Position numbers and translations under genes: made by a program. A stretch of 64,000 nt of DNA from AC-37 sp036389835 (lineage in GTDB: Bacteria; Actinomycetota; Thermoleophilia; Solirubrobacterales; Thermoleophilaceae). The notes under the pieces are model-generated. The model did no database searches. It saw only the letters and a list, made by a program, of their open reading frames with translations, and was not told the DNA's origin. Shown piece by piece: positions 1 through 8,403 of this stretch (positions within the stretch are counted from its first letter, which is position 1; each line of letters opens with the position of its first letter). Where the stretch lies: NCBI GenBank assembly GCA_036389835.1, contig DASVWC010000111.1, positions 1 through 64,000 on the forward strand. Reading direction: 5' to 3'.

Positions 1-546
1 CGCGCGCGCGTTCGAGTCGGTCGCGGCCACGGCGGCACGGTCCGCGTCGAACGCTCTCACCGGCGAGAAACCGAGCTTCGACGCCGCGATCGCAAGCACG
101 CCCGAACCGCAGCCGAGGTCGGCGAACGAGCCCTCCGGCTCGAGCTCGAGCAGGAGCTCCAGGCAGAGCCGGGTGGTCGGGTGGGTGCCGGTCCCGAACG
201 CCTGGCCCGGGTCGATCACGATCTCGTGCACGCCCGGCCGGACGGCCTCCTGCTCCCACGGCGGTCGCACCCACAGCCGCCCGCCGATCAGCACCGGCAC
301 GTGGAAGCGCTTCCAGCGCTCGGCCCAGTCGTCGGGCACCGGCTCGCCGCGGACCATCACCCGCGCGCCCCCCACCTCGGCCGGCCCCTCGGGGAACGAC
401 GGCAGCTCCCCGGGAGCCCCGTAGAGGGCGAACTCCACCCAGCCGTCGCCCTCCACCTGCTCGAGCCCCGAGGGGGCGAGCTCGAGCAGCGCGGCCAGCA
501 CCCGCTCGGCGGCCTCGGCGGGCGCGCGGAGCGAGAGGCGGATCAG
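1..546 (-). CDS. prmA: ribosomal protein L11 methyltransferase PrmA (partial, cut by window start)
   Basis: SAM-dependent methyltransferase that methylates ribosomal protein L11. The reading frame contains the class I SAM-binding motif DLGCGSGVLAIAA, preceded by a GTGTHPTT segment typical of PrmA; the C-terminal part lies beyond base 1. It is the third gene of hrcA-dnaJ-prmA, a common arrangement. No ATG, GTG or TTG lies near the expected N-terminus. The frame begins LIRLSLRAPAEAAERVL, and its CTG codon (546-544) sits where the family's Met is expected and overlaps the dnaJ TGA as CTGA. I take CTG as the start. The next candidate, a GTG about 15 codons in, would remove the first strand of the N-terminal domain. 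Confidence 0.85.
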   Translation of the reverse strand, partial: MIRLSLRAPAEAAERVLAALLELAPSGLEQVEGDGWVEFALYGAPGELPSFPEGPAEVGGARVMVRGEPVPDDWAERWKRFHVPVLIGGRLWVRPPWEQEAVRPGVHEIVIDPGQAFGTGTHPTTRLCLELLLELEPEGSFADLGCGSGVLAIAASKLGFSPVRAFDADRAAVAATDSNARA

Positions 547-1667
547 CGGAACGCCCGCCGCATGCGCTGGAAGAGCGAGCCCTCCTCCTCGCTCTCGCTC
601 AGGTTGTCCTCGGTGAGCGTGCCGCGGAAGCGCTCCAGCAGCTCGCGCTGCTCGCGCGACAGGTTGCGCGGGATCACGACGTTGATCAGCACGCGCTGAT
701 CGCCGCGGTCCCCACGGCGGAGCGAGGGCATCCCCTTGCCGCGCAGTGCGACGATGGTGCCGGCCTGCGTGCCGGGGGCGATCTCGATGGTCTCGGGCCC
801 GTCGAGGGTCTCGACCTCGACGGTCGTGCCGAGGGCGGCGTCGGGCGCCGAGATCGACAGCGGGTAGAGCAGGTCGTTGCCGTCCCGCACGAAGCGCTCG
901 TCCTCGGTCACGCGCACGAGCACGTACAGGTCGCCGGGCGGGCCGCCGCGCTCGCCGGCGTGCCCGCGGCCGCTGAGGCGGATCCGCTGCTCGTCGGCGA
1001 TCCCGGCCGGGATGTCCACCGACAGCGTGCGCCGCGCCGCCCGCCGGCCGCGGCCGCGGCACTCCTCGCACGGCTGCCGGGGGATCTTGCCGTCGCCCCC
1101 GCAGGCGTCGCAGACGACCTGGCGCACGAGCTGGCCGAACGCGGTCCGCTGCACCGCGCGCAGCTGGCCGGCGCCGTCGCAGCGGGTGCAGGTCTCGATC
1201 GGCGTGCCCGGCTCGGCGCCGTTGCCGCGGCAGTGCTCGCAGATCTCGACGGCGTCGTAGTCGACGTCCACGCTGGTGCCGCGCGCCGCCTCCTCCAGCG
1301 AGATCTCCACGGCCACGGCCACGTCGCCGCCCTGGGTGGCCGAGCTGCGCATCCCGCCGCCGAACGGGGAGTCGCCGCCGAAGAACGCGTCGAAGATGTC
1401 GCCGAACGACCCGAACCCCGAGAAGCTCGACGAGTAGCCGCTCGACTGGAGACCGTCGTGACCGTAGCGGTCGTAGACGCCGCGGCGCTCGGGGTCGGTG
1501 AGCACCTCGTAGGCCTCGGCCGCCTCCTTGAACTTCTCCTCGGCCTCGGGGTCGTGCTGGTTCACGTCCGGGTGCAGCTCGCGGGCCAGCCGCCGGAACG
1601 ACTTCTTGATGTCGCGCTCGTCGGCCCCGCGCGGGACGCCCAGCACGTCGTAGTAGTCGCGCTTCAT
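543..1667 (-). CDS. dnaJ: chaperone protein DnaJ
   Basis: Hsp40 co-chaperone that stimulates DnaK ATPase. It has an N-terminal J domain (about residues 1-70) with the HPD tripeptide at 32-34 and a Gly/Phe-rich stretch at about 75-108. Four CxxCxGxG-type zinc motifs follow (Cys 143/146, 160/163, 186/189, 200/203), then the C-terminal substrate-binding domains. At 374 residues it is the normal type I length. The ATG overlaps the hrcA stop as ATGA, so it is translationally coupled to its own likely repressor. The CTG start of prmA overlaps its stop. Confidence 0.97.
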   Translation of the reverse strand: MKRDYYDVLGVPRGADERDIKKSFRRLARELHPDVNQHDPEAEEKFKEAAEAYEVLTDPERRGVYDRYGHDGLQSSGYSSSFSGFGSFGDIFDAFFGGDSPFGGGMRSSATQGGDVAVAVEISLEEAARGTSVDVDYDAVEICEHCRGNGAEPGTPIETCTRCDGAGQLRAVQRTAFGQLVRQVVCDACGGDGKIPRQPCEECRGRGRRAARRTLSVDIPAGIADEQRIRLSGRGHAGERGGPPGDLYVLVRVTEDERFVRDGNDLLYPLSISAPDAALGTTVEVETLDGPETIEIAPGTQAGTIVALRGKGMPSLRRGDRGDQRVLINVVIPRNLSREQRELLERFRGTLTEDNLSESEEEGSLFQRMRRAFR

Positions 1668-2674
1668 TCGTCGTAGAGGTCGCCGACGAAGCGCGACAGC
1701 TCAGCCGCCGCCTGCCGCACCGACGCGATCGCCGTCGGGTAGTCCATCCGGGTGGGCCCCACGACGCTCACCGTGCCGAGGTTGCGCCGCGGGATCCCGT
1801 AGTTGGCCGCGACCACGCTCCAAGAGCGCAGCTCGGGGGCCTCGTTCTCGGTCCCGATCCGCAGGTACACGCGCGGCTCCTCGAGCGCGCTGCGCAGCAT
1901 CGACAGCAGCACCACGCGGCGCTCGAGCACCTTCATCAGGTCGTTGATCTGGGAGAGCTCCTGGAGGCGGTCCTCCGACATCAGGCGCGCCGTCCCGCCC
2001 ACGTAGAGGTCCTCGTGCGCGTGCTCGTCGAGGTCGGTGAAGGCACCCTCGAGGCTCGTGAGGAAGTCGCGCTCGGGGCCGGACAGCTCGGGCGAGCGCA
2101 GCTTGGAGTGCAGCATCCGAGCGCCCACGGCCAGCCCGCCCAGCACCTCATTCAGGTACTCGTGGGCCCACTTCACGAGCCCCGGGTCGACGGGGCGCTC
2201 GTAGCTGACCACGCGCTTGCTGACCCCGCCCGTGGACGTGATCACGACCACCATCGCGACCTGCGGCTGGAGCAGCAGCACCTCGACGTGCTTGATCGTG
2301 GTCGTGCCGAGCGGCGGCGCCGAGACGATCGCGAGCAGGTTCGTCACCTGCGAGAGCTGCTCGGTGGTCACGCGCATCGCCTCGTCCACCTCCGCGCGGA
2401 CCTCGGGCAGCTTCACGACCGGCTTCTGGAGCTCGGTGCCCGGCAGCCTGTCCACGTAGATCCGGTAGCCCTGGTCGGTGGGCACGCGGCCGGCGGAGGT
2501 GTGCGGATGCTGGAGCAGGCCCATCTCCTCGAGCCGCGCCAGCTCCGCGCGGATCGTCGACGGGCCCCAGGGCATTTTCTCGGCGAGCCACTTGGACCCC
2601 ACCGGGTTGCCCGTGGTCACGTACGCGTCGACCAGCGCGCGCAGCACGGCGGACTGTCGAGGGCTCAGCTCCAC
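1664..2674 (-). CDS. hrcA: heat-inducible transcription repressor HrcA
   Basis: Repressor of heat-shock operons that normally binds CIRCE inverted repeats. The N-terminal winged helix-turn-helix (residues 1-75) has the family pattern SPRQSAVLRALVDAYVTTG and later TSAGRVPTDQGYR; a GAF-like domain and dimerisation region follow. Length 336 residues is typical. It starts with GTG (2674-2672), which aligns with the family N-terminus. It is first in hrcA-dnaJ-prmA. I looked for TTAGCACTC-N9-GAGTGCTAA in the short gap upstream (2675-2697) and found only a GCACTC half without its partner, so autoregulation by a canonical CIRCE is not visible here. Confidence 0.95.
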   Translation of the reverse strand: MELSPRQSAVLRALVDAYVTTGNPVGSKWLAEKMPWGPSTIRAELARLEEMGLLQHPHTSAGRVPTDQGYRIYVDRLPGTELQKPVVKLPEVRAEVDEAMRVTTEQLSQVTNLLAIVSAPPLGTTTIKHVEVLLLQPQVAMVVVITSTGGVSKRVVSYERPVDPGLVKWAHEYLNEVLGGLAVGARMLHSKLRSPELSGPERDFLTSLEGAFTDLDEHAHEDLYVGGTARLMSEDRLQELSQINDLMKVLERRVVLLSMLRSALEEPRVYLRIGTENEAPELRSWSVVAANYGIPRRNLGTVSVVGPTRMDYPTAIASVRQAAAELSRFVGDLYDE

Positions 2675-2697
2675 AGCCCTATTTTCGCCGAGTGCGT

Positions 2698-3087
2698 CTA
2701 CTCGCCGAGCTGGATCTCGGCCTCGGCGTTGCGGATGATCCGGTTCTCGCCCTGCGCGGCCTCGGTGTCGACGATCGCGCGGCCGTCGCGGACCTCCCTC
2801 ACGCTGCCGCTCACGACGATCTCCTGCTCCGGGAAGCCCATCCCGCGGAACTGGACCGACAGGCGCTTGAGGCTCGAGGGATCGCCCCCGGCGGCCTGGG
2901 TCTGGGCGCGCGCGACCTGCGCCATCGAGTAGAGCCCGTGCAGGATCGAGCCGGGCAGGCCCACGTTCTTCGCGAACTCCGGGTCGATGTGGATCGGGTT
3001 GAAGTCACCCGAGGCGCCCGCGTAGCGGTGCGGCAGGTACTTGTCCGGCGTGACCCGCAGCTCCGGGATCTTGTCGCCCTCCTTCAC
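2698..3087 (-). CDS. MaoC-like (R)-specific dehydratase, HadB-like subunit
   Basis: Hot-dog fold hydratase/dehydratase. The active-site signature is present: YAGASGDFNPIHIDPEFA carries the catalytic Asp and His of the hydratase-2 motif. In mycobacteria HadB pairs with HadA or HadC as the FAS-II 3-hydroxyacyl dehydratase. At 129 residues this is a single hot-dog unit, and the gene lies directly after a HadA-like gene, so a heterodimer is likely. The GTG start (3087-3085) has an AGGAGG (3098-3093) five bases upstream, and the upstream stop is only one base away. The exact acyl substrate (fatty acid elongation or beta-oxidation side branch) cannot be told from sequence. Confidence 0.85.
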   Translation of the reverse strand: MKEGDKIPELRVTPDKYLPHRYAGASGDFNPIHIDPEFAKNVGLPGSILHGLYSMAQVARAQTQAAGGDPSSLKRLSVQFRGMGFPEQEIVVSGSVREVRDGRAIVDTEAAQGENRIIRNAEAEIQLGE

Positions 3088-3088
3088 C

Positions 3089-3523
3089 TCAGCCTCCTCG
3101 CACGATGTTGGTCCACGTGGCCCGGGCTGTCTCCTTGCCGTCCTGGTTGGTCGAGACCGACTCGAACACGTAGAACTTCCGCCCGTCCTTCTCGTACATG
3201 TCCTTCACGGACCCCGTCGTGGTGATCGTGTCGCCGGCGCAGACCGGCTCGCCCCAGACGAACTCCTGGCCCCCGTGCACCATCAGCATCAGGTTGATGC
3301 CGATCTCGGGGTCGAGGATCGCCGGGCCCATGGCGCCGGCCGAGTAGACGACCACGAACATCGGGGGAGCCACGACGTCGCGATAGCCCGCGGCGCGCGC
3401 GGCCTCGCGGTCGTGGTGCACGGGGTTCGCCTCGCCCACCGCGTTCGCGTACTCGCGGATCTTCTCCCGCCCGACCTCGTACTCGAAGGGCGGGTACTGC
3501 TTGCCGATCTTGCTGGTGTCCAC
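3089..3523 (-). CDS. FAS1-type/MaoC N-terminal dehydratase, HadA-like subunit
   Basis: A 144-residue single hot-dog domain of the MaoC_dehydrat_N (FAS1_DH) type. It opens with IGKQYPPFEYEVGREKI and carries VGEANPVHHDREAA, the partner-subunit version of the hydratase motif that usually lacks the full catalytic pair. In mycobacterial HadAB/HadBC this kind of subunit binds the acyl chain while the MaoC subunit catalyses. Start GTG at 3523-3521. It forms a two-gene operon with the HadB-like gene immediately downstream. Confidence 0.85.
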   Translation of the reverse strand: MDTSKIGKQYPPFEYEVGREKIREYANAVGEANPVHHDREAARAAGYRDVVAPPMFVVVYSAGAMGPAILDPEIGINLMLMVHGGQEFVWGEPVCAGDTITTTGSVKDMYEKDGRKFYVFESVSTNQDGKETARATWTNIVRGG

Positions 3524-3534
3524 GGCGCGGCAGT

Positions 3535-3665
3535 CTACGAGGCGAGCGAGGCGTCCAGTGCCTTGCCGAAGAGCGCCTGCACGCTGCCGGCCATCGCGCG
3601 CTCCTCCACGATCGTCGCGCCCGCCGTCGCGGCGGTCTCCTCGTCGCCGGCCAGCAGGGGCGGAG
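3535..3665 (-). pseudogene. C-terminal remnant of a DUF892 (YciE-like) ferritin-fold protein
   Basis: On the minus strand a frame with coding-like third positions reads LLAGDEETAATAGATIVEER, continues through AMAGSVQALFGKALDASLAS and ends at a TAG (3537-3535). This resembles the last helix of DUF892/YciE-type ferritin-like proteins, which end with a run of Glu-rich helix and a short tail. There is no start codon and no upstream domain; the frame dissolves into unrelated sequence before the neighbouring ferritin-like gene. I read it as a truncated relic. The family assignment comes from pattern recognition only. Confidence 0.45.
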
Positions 3666-3712
3666 CTGGAGGTCGGCCATGGGAAGGCGCCACCCCCGGC
3701 GGCGTGGACGGA

Positions 3713-4339
3713 TCAGCCGGTGAGCCGGTGCACGACGGCGTCGGCCTCGGCGCCGCTCAGCACGTCGTCGAACGGGCCGTCCGTCGGCGACTCGCCGGCC
3801 AGCGCGCGCAGGGCGCCGGCGTGGCGCGCCTCGACCTGGGCGATCGACGCCACCGCCTGGAGCACGTCGGCCGAGACGATCTGGGTGGCGGCGCCGTTGT
3901 AGGCCGCCACGCCCGAGTCCTCGAGGTCGATCGCGAGCCTCAGCACCTGCTCCTCGTTCGCCAGCGCCGGGAAGTTCGTCCGCGGCGCCGGATCGGCCTT
4001 GCCGCCGAGCTGCGCGATCGACTGGTTCAGCGCCTGCACGTGCTCGCCCTCGTTCCCGGCGATCGACTGGAGCAGCTTCTTCGCGTCGGCGCCGACGCCC
4101 TGGACCGCCAGCGCGCGCTTGTAGAAGTCGACCTCGATCCGCTCGAGGGTGAGCGCGAAGTTCAGGATGGCGACGTCGCCGCCGCCGAACGCGCCGTGCT
4201 TCTCGTGCGCGAGAGTCCGCGTGAGGGCGGGGCCCGCCGCGGCCGCGCCGTAGAGGGCGCCCGCCGCCAGCGCGCTGCGCGCGAGGAACGCGCCGCGCGT
4301 CATGCCGTGGACCTGGATGCCGGCGATCGTCGGGTTCAT
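3713..4339 (-). CDS. exported ferritin-like domain protein
   Basis: 208 residues. The N-terminus is signal-like (MTRGAFLARSALAAGALYGAAAA, a possible Tat-like leader with a single Arg). A four-helix ferritin-like domain follows, with regularly placed Glu and His: ILNFALTLERIEVDFYKRAL, NEGEHVQAL, IDLEDSGVAAYNGA and VEARHAGAL. The EH and ExxxH-type pairs could bind a dinuclear metal centre. Such proteins are usually annotated ferritin-like (Ferritin_2 or DUF4439-like) and their substrate is unknown. It overlaps the upstream paralogue by ATGA (4336-4339), so the two are co-translated and probably act together outside the membrane. Confidence 0.75.
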   Translation of the reverse strand: MNPTIAGIQVHGMTRGAFLARSALAAGALYGAAAAGPALTRTLAHEKHGAFGGGDVAILNFALTLERIEVDFYKRALAVQGVGADAKKLLQSIAGNEGEHVQALNQSIAQLGGKADPAPRTNFPALANEEQVLRLAIDLEDSGVAAYNGAATQIVSADVLQAVASIAQVEARHAGALRALAGESPTDGPFDDVLSGAEADAVVHRLTG

Positions 4340-4950
4340 CCGCTCAGGAAGGGCTGGGTGTTGCGCTGCACGTCGGCGCTCGGAGCGGGGTTGGCGAACG
4401 CGCCGTCGGGCGTGATCGGGCGGCCGAGGAGCTGGGCGAGCGCGGCGGCGTGGCGCGCCTCGACCGTGTGGATCGAGAGCGCCGCCGCGAGGATCGCCTT
4501 GCTCTGGATCCGGCGCACCTGGCCGAGGTAGGCGCCCGCGCCGACCGTCTCGAGCTGCGCGGCGGTCTCGAGGATCCCCGGCTGGTTCTCGAACGTGAAC
4601 TTGAATTCGGGCACCGGGGGCTCCTTGCCGCCGAGGTTGCGCAGCGCGCCCTCGAGGCTCTTGACGTGCGCGGCCTCGTCGGCGCCGAAGCTCTTGAAGA
4701 GCTCGAGCGCGCGGCCGCTGAGCTTGCCGCTCGCGAGCGCGCCCTCGTAGAACTTCGTCTCGAGCCGCTCGAGGAACAGCGCGTACGCGACGATCCCGGC
4801 GTCGCCCTGCCCGAACTGCTTGGTGCCGACGCCCGCGCCGCCATAGGCGTCGCCCGCCAGGCGCTCGTCCTCGCAGGCCGAGACGAACGCGGCGAGGCCC
4901 GCCACGCCGGCGATGGCGAGTCCGCGGCGGGTCGTGGCGGTCGGCTCCAT
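4336..4950 (-). CDS. exported ferritin-like domain lipoprotein
   Basis: 204 residues starting at ATG 4950-4948 (MEPTATTRRG). The leader ends in FVSAC, which fits a lipobox after a TTRRGLAIAG twin-Arg-like n-region, so it may be a Tat-exported lipoprotein. The mature part is a four-helix ferritin-like domain matching its downstream neighbour: YALFLERLETKFYEGAL, DEAAHVKSL, LETVGAGAYLGQV and VEARHAAAL. It is the first gene of a two-gene unit, with 33 bp separating it from a divergent gene. Possible roles are metal storage or peroxide detoxification at the cell surface; nothing in the sequence decides this. Confidence 0.75.
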   Translation of the reverse strand: MEPTATTRRGLAIAGVAGLAAFVSACEDERLAGDAYGGAGVGTKQFGQGDAGIVAYALFLERLETKFYEGALASGKLSGRALELFKSFGADEAAHVKSLEGALRNLGGKEPPVPEFKFTFENQPGILETAAQLETVGAGAYLGQVRRIQSKAILAAALSIHTVEARHAAALAQLLGRPITPDGAFANPAPSADVQRNTQPFLSG

Positions 4951-4983
4951 CGGGCGGGGAAGGTATCGGATAGCTTCCCGCGC

Positions 4984-5583
4984 GTGACCCTCACCGGCGC
5001 CGAGCACCGCGGCCTGCGCGAGCTGTACGCCTCGACGCGTCAGCTCGCCAGCCACTGGACCGTCCTGGCCGATCGCCTCGGCGGCGACGCGGGCGCCGCC
5101 CTCCGCGACGGCGCCGCCCAGGCCGAGGCGATGCTCGAGGAGCTCGCCGGGCGGATGGAGGAGCACGACCTCGCCGGCTTCCCCGCGGCCCAGAGCGCGG
5201 GCGGCTCGCTGTCCGGCCTGCGCAACCGCCTCACCGACGCCGCGCTCGAGCGCAACCAGGCGCTGCGGCTGGCGGTGCTGGACGTCCAGCACCTCGGCAC
5301 GCTGCTCCCCTACCTCGCCGGCATCGCCCGCGGCCGCGGCGACGAGCGCCTCGCGCGCTGGTACGGCGGCTGGAAGCGCAAGCTGGCGGCGGTCGAGAAG
5401 CGGGCGCGCGACCTCGCGATCGCCGCCGGCGACGACCCCGAGGCGGCCGTGGAGCCGCTGATCGACTCGCCCGCCGGCCGCGCCGCGCACGGCGTGGCCT
5501 ACGCGATCGGCACGCTCGGCGAGTGGGTGGACACCTCCGCGGTGGGCCGCGGCGCCCGCCGGGCAGCGCGCCGGAAGAGCTAG
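4984..5583 (+). CDS. uncharacterised helical protein
   Basis: 199 residues beginning at GTG 4984, inside a longer open frame; the start is chosen because coding-like composition begins here and it lies just after the divergent ferritin-like promoter region. The protein is predicted all-helical, rich in Ala, Leu and Arg, with no signal peptide or membrane span. I do not recognise the family. Its divergent position to two ferritin-fold genes suggests, weakly, a related function or shared regulation. Its TAG stop overlaps the stop of the convergent GH92 gene within one CTAG (5580-5583). Confidence 0.6.
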   Translation: MTLTGAEHRGLRELYASTRQLASHWTVLADRLGGDAGAALRDGAAQAEAMLEELAGRMEEHDLAGFPAAQSAGGSLSGLRNRLTDAALERNQALRLAVLDVQHLGTLLPYLAGIARGRGDERLARWYGGWKRKLAAVEKRARDLAIAAGDDPEAAVEPLIDSPAGRAAHGVAYAIGTLGEWVDTSAVGRGARRAARRKS

Positions 5584-8171
5584 CGCCGGCGCGGCGGCTG
5601 GCGCCGGCGCGGCACCACTCGAATCGACGCGCGGGCCGGGCGCGCCGCGGCGGCGGTCGCGTTCGCCGCGTGGACCTTGACGCGCCAGATGCGCGTGCGG
5701 ACGATCGCCACGCCCTTCCTGTTCGTGCGGGCGCGGATCCCGGCCAGGCGGACCCGCGCCCCGGGCACCACCCGCCACTTGCCGCCGCGCTTGGCGTGCA
5801 CGGTGAGCCGGTAGTCGGTGCGCACGCCGCTGCGCGCCACCCGCGGCGACACGCGCAGCCGCAGCGGCACGAGCGCCGGCGGCGCGCTGCCGTCGGCGCG
5901 CACGGGGCCGGGCTCGACGGGTGCGCGCGCGGGATCGCCGGCGCCGGGAGCCGGACTCGCGGGGTCGCCGGCCCTCTCCGCGGCGGCCGGCCCCACGCAC
6001 CCGAACCGGTCGAGCGCGGAGTCTGAGGCCGACGGCGGCCGCACCGCCGGCGCCGACCCGAACGACTGGTCCGGCTGCACGGCCGTGGTGAGCCGCAGCG
6101 TCTCGCCGCGCCGCAGGGACGCGTCGTAGAGCCACGCGCTCCCGAGCTTGCGACCGCCGAGGGTCGCGGCCGTCACGTACGGCCGCAGCGGCGACGCCCC
6201 GGGCGCCTCGATCGTGAACGCCGCCGCGCCGTCGGGCCGCAGCTCGGCCTTCTCGAACACCGGGCTGCCCAGCACGTGGAACGGCGCGCCCGGGGTCACC
6301 GGGCCAATGCCGAGCATCGACCAGACGAGCCAGCCGCTGAGCCCCCCGAGGTCGTCGTTGCCGGGCAGCCCGAACGGCTCCGGGCGGAAGACGCGCTGGA
6401 TGTCGCGGTGCTCGGACATGGTCTTCCAGGGCTGGCCGGCGAACGGGTACATCCACGGCGCCTGGAGGTCGTGCTCGTTGCCCGGCGCGTACTGCGGCAG
6501 CCGGTAGACGATCCCGAAGAACGTGGCCTGGTTCTGCACCTCGGGCGGCCCGGCGAAGAACTGGTCGAGGCGCTCGACCACCGGCCCGTCGCCGCCCATC
6601 CGGTCGTAGAGGCCGCGCGCGTCGTGCGGCGCCAGCCACGAGTACTGCCAGGAGTTGCCCTCCTGGAAGCCGGTCTCCTCAGTGGGGTCGAACGGCTCCT
6701 GCCACGAGCCGTCGGCGTGGCGGGGGCGGATCCAGCGCGTCGAGGGGTCGAGGATGCTGCGGTAGCGCAGCGAGTCGGCGCGGCGCCTCGCGGCCTCGCC
6801 GCGGTCGCCGAGCGCGTCGGCCAGCAGGGCGAGGGCGAAGTCGGCGCCGCCGTACTCGAGCGTCGTGCCGGGGCGGTCCGGGAGGTAGCCGAGCTTCGCG
6901 AGGCTGGGGTCGCGCTTGGCGGCCAGCGCGATCGAGGCGTCGAGCAGCGCCTTCGCGTCGTCGCGCGCGAGGATCTCGCGGCAGGCGCCGTCGGCGATCA
7001 TCGGGACGATCGGGTCGCCGGACATGTGGGCGGCGTCGAAGTTCTGCTCGCCCCAGCGCGGCAGGCGGCCGCCCTCGCGGTGGTTGGCGAGCAGGGTGAG
7101 CAGCATGTCGCGGTAGCGGCGCGGCTGGAGCGTCGCCAGGAGCTGGTTCTCGCCCTTGTAGGTGTCCCAGCCGGAGAAGTTCGCGTACTGAATCCGCCCC
7201 TCGGCCCGGTGCACCTTGCCGTCGAAGCCGAGGTAGCGGCCGTCGACGTCGGTGAAGACGTTCGGGTGGAGCTGGGCGTGGTAGAGCGCTGTGTAGAAGG
7301 TCGTGCGCTCGAGGTCGGTGCCGCCGCTCACCCGCACGCGCCCGAGCTCGCGGTTCCAGGCCTCGCGCGCGCGGGCGGCCATGCCGGCGAAGTCGAACGT
7401 CGGCGCCTCGGCCTCGAGGTTGCGGCGCGCGCCCTCGAGATCCACGAACGAGATCCCGATCCGCGCCGTGACGGCCGTCCCGCCGGTCGTCGTGTCGAAC
7501 GTGACCCAGCCTCCGGCGCCGTTGCCGTCGGTCTTGAAGGCGCCCGTCGAGGCGAACGGGCGGTCGAACTTCGCGACGAAGTAGACCGGGTAGCGCCCGC
7601 GGGCGAAGCCGGTCACCTCGTCCTTGCCGCTGAAGCGGATCTGGCCGTCGTGGACGCCCTCGACCGAGCGTGCCACGTCGATGATCACGTTCGACTGCGG
7701 CGACGGCGGGAACGTGTAGCGCTGCATCGCGGCGTGGGTGGAGGCGGTCAGCTCGACGTCGGTCGCGTACTTGTCCAGGCGCACCCGGTAGAGGCCGGCG
7801 AGCGCCTCCTCCTGGGCGTGGTCGTACGGCGACCCGTACACGTTCGGGTCGTTGGAGACGACCGGGCCGACCGTCGGCATGAACGGGATGTCGCCGGCCT
7901 TCTTCACGCCGGGACCGCTCAGGTGGACCAGGCTGAAGCCCTGGATCTGCGGGTCCTCGTGGAGGTAGCCGCTGTAGGCGAACTCGCCGCGCGTGTCGGG
8001 CGAGTTCTGGACCATGCCGAACGGCACCGCCGCCCCGGGGAACACGAAGCCGGGCGGCGCGGTGCCGATCATCGGGTCCACGTAGGAGACGAGGTCGCGC
8101 TCGAGCTGAGCGCCGGCGGGCGCGGCCGCCAGCGCGAGGATCGCCGCCGTGAGGATGGTCAGCCGCCGCAT
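5580..8171 (-). CDS. secreted GH92 family alpha-mannosidase
   Basis: 863 residues with a Sec signal (MRRLTILTAAILALAAAPAGA). The GH92 N-terminal signature VDPMIGTAPPGFVFPGAAVPFGM is followed by GYLHEDPQIQGFSLVHLSGPG. The catalytic (alpha/alpha) domain contains FSGWDTYKGENQLLATLQP and EEGNSWQYSW-like segments (here ETGFQEGNSWQYSWLAPHD). GH92 enzymes are Ca2+-dependent exo-alpha-mannosidases, mostly alpha-1,2. After about residue 715 comes an Ala/Pro-rich linker and a C-terminal Ig-like module ending in a basic RRRQPPRRR tail, possibly for cell-wall attachment. No other glycan-degradation gene is adjacent. Confidence 0.9.
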   Translation of the reverse strand: MRRLTILTAAILALAAAPAGAQLERDLVSYVDPMIGTAPPGFVFPGAAVPFGMVQNSPDTRGEFAYSGYLHEDPQIQGFSLVHLSGPGVKKAGDIPFMPTVGPVVSNDPNVYGSPYDHAQEEALAGLYRVRLDKYATDVELTASTHAAMQRYTFPPSPQSNVIIDVARSVEGVHDGQIRFSGKDEVTGFARGRYPVYFVAKFDRPFASTGAFKTDGNGAGGWVTFDTTTGGTAVTARIGISFVDLEGARRNLEAEAPTFDFAGMAARAREAWNRELGRVRVSGGTDLERTTFYTALYHAQLHPNVFTDVDGRYLGFDGKVHRAEGRIQYANFSGWDTYKGENQLLATLQPRRYRDMLLTLLANHREGGRLPRWGEQNFDAAHMSGDPIVPMIADGACREILARDDAKALLDASIALAAKRDPSLAKLGYLPDRPGTTLEYGGADFALALLADALGDRGEAARRRADSLRYRSILDPSTRWIRPRHADGSWQEPFDPTEETGFQEGNSWQYSWLAPHDARGLYDRMGGDGPVVERLDQFFAGPPEVQNQATFFGIVYRLPQYAPGNEHDLQAPWMYPFAGQPWKTMSEHRDIQRVFRPEPFGLPGNDDLGGLSGWLVWSMLGIGPVTPGAPFHVLGSPVFEKAELRPDGAAAFTIEAPGASPLRPYVTAATLGGRKLGSAWLYDASLRRGETLRLTTAVQPDQSFGSAPAVRPPSASDSALDRFGCVGPAAAERAGDPASPAPGAGDPARAPVEPGPVRADGSAPPALVPLRLRVSPRVARSGVRTDYRLTVHAKRGGKWRVVPGARVRLAGIRARTNRKGVAIVRTRIWRVKVHAANATAAAARPARASIRVVPRRRQPPRRR

Positions 8172-8190
8172 GGAGTCCTTCTACCCGTCG

Positions 8191-8253
8191 AAACGCACAG
8201 CGCCCCCTGACCCATGGAGCCAGGGGGCGCGTGCGATGTTGCCCCCCTGAGGT
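8191..8253. repeat. imperfect inverted repeat / hairpin, possible terminator
   Basis: GCGCCCCCTG (8200-8209) pairs perfectly with CAGGGGGCGC (8221-8230) around an 11-base loop. AACGCAC just outside pairs with GTGCG on the other flank, extending the stem. It lies between the GH92 start codon and the riboswitch, on the 5' side of both divergent units, so it is not an obvious terminator for either. Short words (AAACGCACAG, TTGCCCCCCT) recur in the hairpin at 42824-42863. Confidence 0.55.
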
Positions 8254-8403
8254 CGAACTCCCCCCGCCAGTTCGTCCCCCGTGGGCGTATTCCACGCTTG
8301 AGAGACGGCAAACCGGGGATTGCCGCAGCCGGCCGCTTGACAGCCTGTTAAGGTGCCCGCTGCGAAAGTTCTTGCGACGAGCAGGTATTTTTCGCTTGAC
8401 ATA

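Noticed and set aside
2675..2697. GCACTC half-site suggesting a CIRCE element before hrcA
   Set aside because: The partner GAGTGC half is absent within the normal spacing.
6679..8295. Long open frame of over 500 codons overlapping the GH92 gene
   Set aside because: Same-strand shadow in another frame; Arg/Pro-rich, low-complexity product typical of very high G+C DNA, with no domain.
8337..8401. TTGACA words upstream of the riboswitch as a sigma-70 promoter
   Set aside because: Two TTGACA words (8337 and 8396) exist, but neither has an acceptable -10 at 16-18 bases.
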